Shown here: positions 7,182 to 12,477 of the stretch, one piece after another
How positions within the stretch are numbered: the stretch's first letter is position 1
How the letters are laid out: each line of letters begins with the position of its first letter
NCBI GenBank assembly: GCA_003554375.1
Contig: PWGF01000160.1
Span: forward strand, 1 to 12,477
Origin: Spirochaetaceae bacterium
GTDB lineage: Bacteria > Spirochaetota > Spirochaetia > DSM-27196 > SKKC01
DNA: 12,477 nt
Direction of reading: 5' to 3'
Position numbers and translations under genes: made by a program
Notes under the pieces: generated by a model
Told to the model about the DNA's origin: nothing
Database searches by the model: none
What the model saw: only the letters and a program-made list of their open reading frames with translations

Positions 7182-7544
7182 GTGGTGCAGCGGATCGGGG
7201 TTCGGGACCTTCAGGTTTTCACGTGTATCGGGGTAACGGCGGCTGAACGGTCGCGCCCCCAACCGATTTTTGTCTCGTTCACCGCGGTACGGGATGTCAA
7301 GGAAGCAGTTCAGAATGATTCAGTGGCTGACACCTTCGACTACTCGGCTGCGGCGAAGCTCGTCAAACGTTGTGCTGCTTCGCTTTCCCGTACGCTTCTG
7401 GAACGGTTGGTTGCGGATGTCGCCGAGTCCCTACTCGAGGCGGATCCGGCACTGAGCCGAATCGAAGTGGAAGCGCTGAAACCGGGAATCCCGACGGGCT
7501 CCGCAGGCGCCTACGCCTTCTGCTCGCTTGAAGCGGATGAATGA
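7182..7544 (+). CDS. folB: Dihydroneopterin aldolase
   Basis: FolB converts 7,8-dihydroneopterin to 6-hydroxymethyl-dihydropterin and glycolaldehyde in folate synthesis. Starting at GTG 7182, the product is 120 residues, the normal length for this homo-oligomeric enzyme. The three residues known to matter in the S. aureus enzyme fall at the same numbers: Glu22 (in GVTAAERSRPQ), Tyr54 (in DTFDYS) and Lys100 (in ALKPG). LLERLVADVAESLL matches the family's helix. This agreement supports GTG 7182 over GTG 7185 or longer frames. The ribosome binding site is weak, and only 8 bases separate it from the uxaE stop, so translation probably depends on ribosomes finishing uxaE. No other folate gene is visible here. 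A terminator-like hairpin follows at 7605-7625. Confidence 0.92.
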   Translation: MVQRIGVRDLQVFTCIGVTAAERSRPQPIFVSFTAVRDVKEAVQNDSVADTFDYSAAAKLVKRCAASLSRTLLERLVADVAESLLEADPALSRIEVEALKPGIPTGSAGAYAFCSLEADE

Positions 7545-7601
7545 GGCAGTGGGAGCCGAATGGAGACGGACAAATAGGAACACCCGGAGCCGTCCGGAAG
7601 G

Positions 7602-7630
7602 GTGCCGAAAGACCCGATCTTTCGGAGCAC
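7602..7630. terminator. Terminator-like hairpin downstream of folB
   Basis: CCGAAAGA (7605-7612) and TCTTTCGG (7618-7625) form a perfect 8-base-pair stem around a five-base loop. GTG (7602-7604) and CAC (7628-7630) can add three pairs past a two-base bulge. A smaller stem, CCGGA/TCCGG (7584-7597), lies just before it. The shape recalls classical intrinsic terminators but lacks a T-tract. It probably ends the uxaE-folB transcript. Confidence 0.55.
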
Positions 7631-7632
7631 TG

Positions 7633-7704
7633 GGGCCCGACCTCTCCGGAGTTCCGGGGCACGGTCTCTCCGAAGTTCCGGGGCCCGGTCTCTCCGGAGT
7701 ACCA
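7633..7704. repeat. Three abutting 24-bp repeats with internal palindromes
   Basis: Units at 7633-7656, 7657-7680 and 7681-7704 share the pattern GGGCMCG-RYCTCTCCGRAG, ending in TTCCG in the first two units and TACCA in the third. They differ at only a few positions. A degenerate copy with one indel may precede them at about 7611-7632. Units 1 and 3 contain CTCCGGAG, a perfect palindrome, and GGGCCC, another. CCGGA-GT-TCCGG spans 7646-7657. The block lies between the convergent ends of folB and the UDPGP-family gene, where it interrupts no real gene. Confidence 0.85.
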
Positions 7705-7770
7705 AGAACAGAAACATGCCACGTGGAGCGCGTGGCGTCCGGTGAGGTTCCGTTCTCAGCGATCGCTTCT

Positions 7771-7789
7771 GCGGAGAGGCGCCTTCCGC
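7771..7789 (-). terminator. Possible terminator of the glk/UDPGP unit
   Basis: GCGGA (7771-7775) pairs with TCCGC (7785-7789), enclosing the palindrome AGGCGCCT. The element lies 14 bases beyond the stop codon of the leftward UDPGP-family gene. It is short and has no T-tract, so the call is tentative. Confidence 0.3.
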
Positions 7790-7803
7790 GGCGTTGCCTT
7801 GGC

Positions 7804-9390
7804 TCACTCGGCGAACTGGCGGGGCATATCGGACTCAAGCGACCGGGCGCTTCGTGGTCGCCAACGGCCGCCCGCGAGCTCTAGGCCGTAGGCCGACTCC
7901 AGGCGGTCTTGGAGCCCGGCGTGGAGCTTAGCGGCAGTGGTGCGAAGATCGTGGGCCGGATCATCAGCCGTAGGATAGTCGGCGGAGCCCAGCTGTGCGC
8001 CGCTCGTCATGAGCGTCTCCAAGAGGAGTTTTGCGGCCAGAAACCGGTGGTATTTGTTGACTCCCATGATAAGCGGCTGGTCGATCATTCCAATCACTTC
8101 CCAGGTGACCTGCTCGGCTTGGGCGTATCGCCCTGCGTCTTTGTCTTGATCGCTAATGCGAATTGGTAGGGTTTCGACAATACGGTCAATGTTGTTGGTC
8201 AAGTATTCGAGGTCGAACAATCCGGTGGCGCAGTTGAATAGGATCGGCGTACCGGCTTGTGCGGTCTTGGAAACGTACTCCTTGGATACTGCCGCGCCGA
8301 TATCCCCGCAGTTCAGGATACCGTCCTCGTCTTCTACGAGAATTCCGCCTTTTACGTCGACCGGAGTACGAAAGGAGAACTCGAATGAGGCGGGCGCTCC
8401 TCGAAGTGCGGTTACTGCCACTGCTATCGGGTCAGGTGTGTAGCCGAGATTATCCACGTTTCCGAGATACGCGTAGCGCATACCTGCCTCACGGAGGGTG
8501 CGGTAGATCGACCGGAGTACGGAAAAGTTTTGCCCATGTCCTCCGGGAAGCGGCAACGTGCGTCCCGGAGTACCGTAGGCCCGATCGAATACCTCCCTGG
8601 GAAGCCCCTCGTCCGAGTGCGTGAGGGCGGCAACCATCGGCTGGACGCCGGTAAACGGGGTGGTCGGATCAACACCGGTCTTCTCGATTAGATCGGCCAG
8701 ATATGGGCTGTCGCGATAGGCTCGAAAGGCTTCTGCCAGCTCTGCGTTGTTTGAGACGCTGGACATCTGGAAGAAGGGGATCTCCGGAGGCAGGGAACCG
8801 GTTCTATTTTTGCCCGCTAGCACTGCGATCAGAAGGGCCCGCAGCTTGAGCTCAAGAAAGCTGGGCCCAGGCGTTCCGTCAGGTTGCAGGAACGCCGGCG
8901 TCACCCCCTTGGGGCGACCCGTGGCAATGGCCGCCATCCGTTCGAACGGCTTTGAGAGTAACTGATACAACGGCTCGCTGAAGCCGCGGTTCTTCTTCTC
9001 GTCGGCGTAACTGGTGGCCGACCCGCCGTTGAGCACGCCGTAGGCAACATAGGGCAGAAGCTTGATGCCCACTTCCCGAAGGGCTGACTCGCCGAAGCGA
9101 GCTACGCCGCCACGTATGTCGGCCACTTCTTCCAGCGTGAGTCTGACGCCCAGCTCCAGAAGCCGACGTCCGGCTCTTTCACTCGACATCTCCAGCTGCG
9201 GCTGACCGGCGAGGTCGATAACGCGTTGCCCGTCGACTCCCGGTATTCCGCTCACACGGACCGGTTTCTCGGAACCGAGCTGCCCGGCTCGCTCTCGACG
9301 AAGAATGTCGATCGTCATCTCGACGTCGATATCTCGTCGCTTCATGTCCTCTTTGAGCGCGTGGTCGATATGGATGCTGCCGTTTCCCAT
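7804..9390 (-). CDS. UDPGP-family UTP:sugar-1-phosphate uridylyltransferase
   Basis: The 528-residue product belongs to the eukaryotic-type UDPGP family, which joins UTP and a sugar-1-phosphate, usually glucose-1-phosphate, to give a UDP-sugar and pyrophosphate. It shows GVLNGGSATSYADEKKNRG (from 118), RPKGVTPAF (159-167), LPLPGGHGQNF (279-289) and GNVDNLGYTPDP (310-321), with FRTPVDVKGG and NKYHRF further on. The nucleotide loop reads NGGSATS where well-known members have NGGLGTS, so specificity for glucose should not be assumed; UDP-GlcNAc or broad UDP-sugar activity is possible. The start at 9390 has GAGGAG eight bases upstream. It lies 137 bases after glk on the same strand, and the gap shows no convincing promoter, so the two are probably co-transcribed. 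Confidence 0.87.
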   Translation of the reverse strand: MGNGSIHIDHALKEDMKRRDIDVEMTIDILRRERAGQLGSEKPVRVSGIPGVDGQRVIDLAGQPQLEMSSERAGRRLLELGVRLTLEEVADIRGGVARFGESALREVGIKLLPYVAYGVLNGGSATSYADEKKNRGFSEPLYQLLSKPFERMAAIATGRPKGVTPAFLQPDGTPGPSFLELKLRALLIAVLAGKNRTGSLPPEIPFFQMSSVSNNAELAEAFRAYRDSPYLADLIEKTGVDPTTPFTGVQPMVAALTHSDEGLPREVFDRAYGTPGRTLPLPGGHGQNFSVLRSIYRTLREAGMRYAYLGNVDNLGYTPDPIAVAVTALRGAPASFEFSFRTPVDVKGGILVEDEDGILNCGDIGAAVSKEYVSKTAQAGTPILFNCATGLFDLEYLTNNIDRIVETLPIRISDQDKDAGRYAQAEQVTWEVIGMIDQPLIMGVNKYHRFLAAKLLLETLMTSGAQLGSADYPTADDPAHDLRTTAAKLHAGLQDRLESAYGLELAGGRWRPRSARSLESDMPRQFAE

Positions 9391-9527
9391 CGCGATCGCT
9401 CCTCGCTTTCTTCGGTCTCGATGCCCTTCGGTTCTCTACGTCGTAGCTTGCCACGTCATCAGCTTGAACCAACTCGCTATTCGCCCTCCGGACTGCGGCC
9501 GAGGCAATCCGGGGCGCTAACGCCGGC

Positions 9528-10592
9528 TCATAGGCGCTCTCGATTGAGCCACAGATATGCTGCAAACGTGCATCCGTAGAGGGAAAGGCCATAGTCCGTT
9601 ACCGCTGAAATCGGTATTTGCGAAAGCGGTGTCTGCATAGACGGATTGTAATTGGCTCGAAAGGCGTTGGTGAACCGGTGGTTCTCGCTGAACCACGCGA
9701 TGTTTTTCGCCGTGATTCCACCTGCCAGATAAAGCCCTCCGTACGGGAGAAACGAAAGAGCGGCGCTACCGGCGAACTTCCCGTACAGGCGCACGAATAG
9801 CTCGAGGACGTGTGCGCAGGCTGCATCGCGCTTCGCATGTCCGGCAATCAGCGCGGGACGCTCGCTCGGCGTGGCCGCTTCCAACTCGCGGGCGACGGCC
9901 CCTTGAGGCCCTCGACGCTCGTGCGTGAGAAATCGGTAGATATGCTCGATTCCCTGACCACTGACGAAAAGCTCAGCGCCCGGCATCGGAGAGATGTGCT
10001 CCCGAACAAAAGCACGAAGCCGGACCGTTTCCTCATCTACTTCACCGATGTCCGAATGCCCCCCTTCCGAAGGGTATGCCCGCGGCTCGGAGCCGTGGTC
10101 TACCAGGTAACCGACTCCGATGCCGGTACCGGCACCTACGACCAGACGCACCGGACCGGAAGGCTCCGGCAACGAGCCGTCAGGGTGAGGCAGACGGACG
10201 AACGGCCCATCATCCCGTCCCTCGAAAAGCGCCACTCCGTAGCACAGTGCGGAGAAGTCGTTCACAATACGTACCGGGATGCGGGCGGATTCCGAGACTG
10301 CCTGCTGGTCGATCGCCCACAGAGCGTTGGTCAGCTGAACCCGTCCGGATTTCACCGGTCCGGCTGCGCTCACGCACCCTGCCGCCGGCTGAGCGTCCGG
10401 GAACTCTTTCTTGAAGCGAGGGAGAGCGTCCTCCAGCGCTTCCTCGAACGAACCGAGCGAAGCCGTTCCGTAACGGCGGCGCGAAAGGGTCTTCAGGCCT
10501 TCGGGCTCTGAACGGACTAGAGCGAGGCTCGTGTTAGTTCCACCGACATCCGCTGCGAGCGCGGTGAATCCTATGGGTATCTCGTGTTTCAT
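9528..10592 (-). CDS. glk: Glucokinase (bacterial Glk family)
   Basis: Glk phosphorylates glucose to glucose-6-phosphate with ATP in the cytoplasm. The 354-residue product has the phosphate-binding start DVGGTNTSLAL (15-25), AGPVKSGRVQLTN (77-89), the catalytic aspartate in IVNDFSAL (Asp112), GAGTGIG (153-159), the sugar-binding EGGH (176-179) and YLAGGI near the C terminus. The length is slightly above the roughly 320 of E. coli Glk. It fits the Glk family better than the ROK family because the ROK zinc-binding cysteine motif is absent. The ATG at 10592 has GGAG six bases upstream and a promoter at 10613-10641. It is the first gene of a unit with the UDPGP-family enzyme, suggesting a glucose to UDP-sugar route, though no phosphoglucomutase is present here. 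Confidence 0.93.
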   Translation of the reverse strand: MKHEIPIGFTALAADVGGTNTSLALVRSEPEGLKTLSRRRYGTASLGSFEEALEDALPRFKKEFPDAQPAAGCVSAAGPVKSGRVQLTNALWAIDQQAVSESARIPVRIVNDFSALCYGVALFEGRDDGPFVRLPHPDGSLPEPSGPVRLVVGAGTGIGVGYLVDHGSEPRAYPSEGGHSDIGEVDEETVRLRAFVREHISPMPGAELFVSGQGIEHIYRFLTHERRGPQGAVARELEAATPSERPALIAGHAKRDAACAHVLELFVRLYGKFAGSAALSFLPYGGLYLAGGITAKNIAWFSENHRFTNAFRANYNPSMQTPLSQIPISAVTDYGLSLYGCTFAAYLWLNRERL

Positions 10593-10612
10593 GGCTGGCT
10601 CCGGTTCGCGGA

Positions 10613-10641
10613 ACTGTACAACGGCCTGGGCAGGACTGCAA
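10613..10641 (-). promoter_or_regulatory. Predicted glk promoter
   Basis: On the minus strand, TTGCAG (10641-10636) and TACAGT (10618-10613) are separated by exactly 17 bases. Transcription would start near 10606, giving a leader of about 14 bases that just holds the GGAG ribosome binding site. Confidence 0.5.
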
Positions 10642-10654
10642 GCTTGAATAAGCT
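10641..10654. promoter_or_regulatory. Dyad AGCTT-GAAT-AAGCT next to the glk -35 box
   Basis: A perfect inverted repeat with five-base arms and a four-base centre touches the upstream edge of the glk -35 box, a common place for an operator. A second stem, GCGCC-TCCG-GGCGC (10671-10684), with a UNCG-type loop lies further up. No regulator gene is adjacent. Confidence 0.25.
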
Positions 10655-10720
10655 GGTGCCCCTTCTCCGAGCGCCTCCGGGCGCGCTGTCCAACGGAGTT
10701 TCCCCGCCTTGCCGTGGGGT

Positions 10721-10749
10721 TTGCAGTGACGGGCGGGAAGGGGTAGTCT
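10721..10749 (+). promoter_or_regulatory. Predicted promoter of the DHH phosphoesterase gene
   Basis: TTGCAG (10721-10726) and TAGTCT (10744-10749) are 17 bases apart. The -35 box is identical to that of the divergent glk promoter. Transcription from about 10756 would leave a leader of about 70 bases. Confidence 0.45.
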
Positions 10750-10762
10750 ATTGGTGCGAATC

Positions 10763-10812
10763 AGCAGGTGCCCTCGAAGCTTACTGGTGTCTGCTCCGAA
10801 GGAGCCTGCTTC
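10763..10812 (+). promoter_or_regulatory. Structured leader of the DHH gene
   Basis: GCTCC-GAA-GGAGC (10793-10805) forms a small hairpin. AGCAGG (10763-10768) can pair with CCTGCT (10805-10810) around it, while GAAGC (10776-10780) can pair instead with GCTTC (10808-10812). The last two pairings exclude each other. This may be a control element or simply chance structure in GC-rich RNA. Confidence 0.2.
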
Positions 10813-10824
10813 AGCGGATGAGCT

Positions 10825-11775
10825 ATGATGGAGCATTCAGGCGAGCGGTACCGGCTTATTACGCGCGAGGATTTCGACGGCCTCGTATGTGCCGTCCTGC
10901 TGTCGGAGCGGGATCTTATCGATGAAATCAAGTTCGCGCATCCTCGTGACATGCAGGAAGGGCTGGTTACCACCGGGCCGCGGGATATAACTGCCAATCT
11001 TCCATACGTGGATACGGTGCGGATAGCTTTCGATCACCATCTTTCGGAGAGCCTTCGGGTTGGAGCTAGGCGCAACACGGTGAACGATCCGAAAGCGCCG
11101 AGCACGGCTCGGGTTGTGTGGAACTATTTCGGAGGGAAAGCCGCTTTTCCCCGCGTTCGCGAGGAGCTGCTTGAAGCCGTCGACAAGGCTGATACCGGAG
11201 CGTTTACCCGGGAGGAGGTGCTGGAACCGGAAGGGTGGACGATGCTGAACTTTCTTCTCGATCCTCGTACCGGACTGGGGCGATTCGGCAATTTCCGAGT
11301 CTCGAATCAGAAACTCCTGCTGGATCTGGTGGACTACTGCCGTGAGTATCCGGTCGAAGAGGTCATGGCACTGCCGGATGTGGCGGAGCGAGTCGAACTC
11401 TACCGGGAGCATAAGGAGCCCTTTCAGGAGCAGCTTCGCCGGTGTGCGCGGCTCGACGGGAATGTGTTGATCGTGGATTACACCGGCGAAGAAGAAGTGT
11501 TCGCGAGCAATCGTTTCGTGAAGTACGCCATGTACCCGCAGGCCAACGTCTCAGTACAGGCGGCTTGGGGCTTCCAACAGGAAACGGTTGTCATGACGGT
11601 GGGCCGAAGCATATTCAACCGGAGTTTTACACTGAATATTGGGGCGCTTATGCTACAGTACGGTGGAGGCGGTCATGCACAGGTAGGTGCCTGCCAGGTT
11701 TCCGCGGGGCAAAAGGACGAGGTGTTGACGGAACTGGTGACAAAGCTGAGGCTGTCGGAGGATGAACTGGGTTAG
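10825..11775 (+). CDS. DHH/DHHA1 phosphoesterase (exopolyphosphatase/NrnA-like)
   Basis: The 316-residue product is a DHH-superfamily metal-dependent phosphoesterase. It has the first metal motif DFDG (Asp16, Asp18), the signature DHH (71-73), VDKAD (119-123) and a C-terminal DHHA1 domain with GGGGHAQVG (from 280). Such proteins are annotated as exopolyphosphatases or related to NrnA, which degrades short oligoribonucleotides, including pGpG, and 3'-phosphoadenosine phosphate. The true substrate cannot be decided here. Two adjacent ATGs (10825 and 10828) are possible starts; the upstream GGATGAG is only a modest ribosome binding site. It is divergent from glk. The diguanylate cyclase 7 kb away makes a pGpG role conceivable, but there is no operon link. 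Confidence 0.85.
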   Translation: MMEHSGERYRLITREDFDGLVCAVLLSERDLIDEIKFAHPRDMQEGLVTTGPRDITANLPYVDTVRIAFDHHLSESLRVGARRNTVNDPKAPSTARVVWNYFGGKAAFPRVREELLEAVDKADTGAFTREEVLEPEGWTMLNFLLDPRTGLGRFGNFRVSNQKLLLDLVDYCREYPVEEVMALPDVAERVELYREHKEPFQEQLRRCARLDGNVLIVDYTGEEEVFASNRFVKYAMYPQANVSVQAAWGFQQETVVMTVGRSIFNRSFTLNIGALMLQYGGGGHAQVGACQVSAGQKDEVLTELVTKLRLSEDELG

Positions 11776-11837
11776 GATGGAACCTCGGCTGTTCGCTTGT
11801 GGTGCTTAGGGTACTCGTCCGTGTAAGAATAGGGGAA

Positions 11838-11856
11838 TATGGTTTAACAACCTATA
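11838..11856. promoter_or_regulatory. Imperfect dyad upstream of the outer-membrane protein gene
   Basis: Around 11838-11856, TATGGTT and AACCTATA flank TAAC, with GGTT/AACC as the exact core. This AT-rich patch is the only one in the 103-base gap after the DHH gene and may hold a promoter or operator. I could not place convincing -35 and -10 boxes. Confidence 0.2.
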
Positions 11857-11878
11857 GGCCCAAGGGAGAGGGAAAGCG

Positions 11879-12376
11879 ATGCGACGAGCCGTTTTGATCG
11901 CGTCAATGTCGGTTATGGTGTTTGGTATCGGGATCGCCGTACCTGAGCAGGCTCCGGCGCAGAGCCCTTCGGAAGGTGATTTCAGTGCCGGGATAGTCTT
12001 GGGGCAGCCAACTGGGTTGTCCTTCAAATGGTGGGCCGGTGAGACGGTAGCATTCGATGCGGTGGCGGCGTGGTCTTTTTTCCCCGGAAGGCTCTATTTC
12101 CACACTGACTATCTGCAGCATTTTTTCAATCTCTTCGATGTGGCTCCGGATCAGCTTCCGGCCTACGTTGGGATCGGGGGGAAGGTAGCGCTCGACTTCG
12201 CTGCCGTCGACAGTCCCGACTTCGTGAACCTGGGGGGTCGCATTCCGGTGGGCATTTCTTTTCTATCACAAGAGCTGCCCCTCGATATCTTTCTGGAAAT
12301 AGCTCCCGGAATAAGGCTGGTGCCGGATGTTCAACCCGTGTATGGAGCGGGGGTCGGAGTGCGTTATCGGTTCTAG
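11879..12376 (+). CDS. Small outer-membrane beta-barrel protein, BAPKO_0422-like
   Basis: The 165-residue product begins with MRR, a hydrophobic stretch (4-21) and an A-P-A site, predicting signal peptidase I cleavage after Ala27. The mature part of about 138 residues alternates polar and apolar residues with many Gly, Tyr and Phe, and ends in RYRF, a C-terminal aromatic typical of outer-membrane barrels. Phrases such as LGQPTGLSFKWW, AYVGIGGK, RIPVGISFL and GAGVGVRYRF resemble the BAPKO_0422-type barrel proteins of spirochaetes and others, whose function is mostly unknown. AGGGAGAGG lies well placed before the ATG. It follows the DHH gene by 103 bases and is probably transcribed separately. 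Confidence 0.85.
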   Translation: MRRAVLIASMSVMVFGIGIAVPEQAPAQSPSEGDFSAGIVLGQPTGLSFKWWAGETVAFDAVAAWSFFPGRLYFHTDYLQHFFNLFDVAPDQLPAYVGIGGKVALDFAAVDSPDFVNLGGRIPVGISFLSQELPLDIFLEIAPGIRLVPDVQPVYGAGVGVRYRF

Positions 12377-12383
12377 CCGAATA

Positions 12384-12402
12384 CGAAGTCTCTTTGACTC
12401 CG
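12384..12402 (+). terminator. Possible terminator after the outer-membrane protein gene
   Basis: CGAAGTC (12384-12390) and GACTCCG (12396-12402) pair with one mismatch around a TCTTT loop, 7 bases after the stop codon. No U-tract follows. Confidence 0.4.
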
Positions 12403-12464
12403 ACAGTAGGCCGGCCGGTGGGATAGTGCCGGTTGCTGCGGTGTAGGCTGCTGTCTTGGGGGAC

Positions 12465-12476
12465 GGGGGGGGGGGG
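12465..12476 (+). repeat. Homopolymer of 12 G at the right edge
   Basis: Twelve consecutive G residues lie at 12465-12476, preceded by a five-G run at 12458-12462. This is the longest homopolymer in the window. It may be a variable tract or an assembly edge. Confidence 0.9.
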
Positions 12477-12477
12477 A

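Noticed and set aside
7633..7704. Possible CRISPR array
   Set aside because: The repeat units abut directly with no unique spacers, and no cas gene is present.
7511..7891. Several open frames on both strands crossing the 24-bp repeats
   Set aside because: They are kept open only because the repeat length is divisible by three. They overlap real genes and give low-complexity peptide repeats.
9391..9527. Separate promoter for the UDPGP-family gene
   Set aside because: I found no pair of boxes with acceptable spacing on the minus strand, so co-transcription with glk is simpler.
9810..10511. 233-residue plus-strand frame opposite glk
   Set aside because: It is antisense to a clear glucokinase, is rich in Arg and Pro, and shows no domain.

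Overview
The window is GC-rich bacterial chromosomal DNA that carries ordinary housekeeping and sugar-metabolism genes. I see no rRNA, tRNA, transposase, phage gene or CRISPR array. The best guess for the host is a free-living, high-GC spirochaete-like bacterium. This is inference, based on three things: a small outer-membrane beta-barrel protein that resembles the BAPKO_0422 type, a UDPGP-family uridylyltransferase with an unusual loop, and a Thermotoga/spirochaete-style tagaturonate epimerase (UxaE).

Layout, left to right. (1) Positions 1-52 hold the first 17 codons of a minus-strand gene with a perfect ribosome binding site; it runs off the left edge. (2) Positions 274-1362 (+) encode a class I DAHP synthase of the AroF type, apparently read from a leaderless transcript. 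(3) Positions 1558-3657 (+) encode a membrane-bound diguanylate cyclase (periplasmic sensor, GAF, GGDEF with I-site) whose start codon is unclear. (4) Positions 3708-5162 (-) encode 6-phosphogluconate dehydrogenase, convergent with the cyclase across a strong GC hairpin. (5) Positions 5163-5634 are a long divergent control region with two or three promoter-like sites and a possible small basic ORF. (6) Positions 5635-7173 (+) encode UxaE, followed 8 bases later by dihydroneopterin aldolase FolB (7182-7544). (7) Positions 7545-7803 hold a terminator-like hairpin and three abutting 24-bp repeats. (8) Positions 7804-9390 and 9528-10592 (-) form a glk / UDPGP-uridylyltransferase unit. (9) Positions 10825-11775 (+) encode a DHH/DHHA1 phosphoesterase with a structured leader. 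(10) Positions 11879-12376 (+) encode a secreted outer-membrane beta-barrel protein. The window ends in a 12-G homopolymer.

Functionally, glk makes glucose-6-phosphate, gnd acts in the oxidative pentose phosphate pathway, the UDPGP enzyme should make UDP-glucose or a related sugar nucleotide, and UxaE belongs to galacturonate catabolism. AroF uses erythrose-4-phosphate from the pentose pathway to start aromatic synthesis, and FolB acts in folate synthesis. No phosphoglucomutase lies between glk and the uridylyltransferase in this window, and no other galacturonate gene is present.

I found no clear undescribed multi-gene system. The observations most worth following are the terminal G12 tract, the 24-bp palindrome-bearing repeats, the leaderless aroF, the missing start of the cyclase, the UxaE-FolB pairing, and the complex gnd/uxaE intergenic region.
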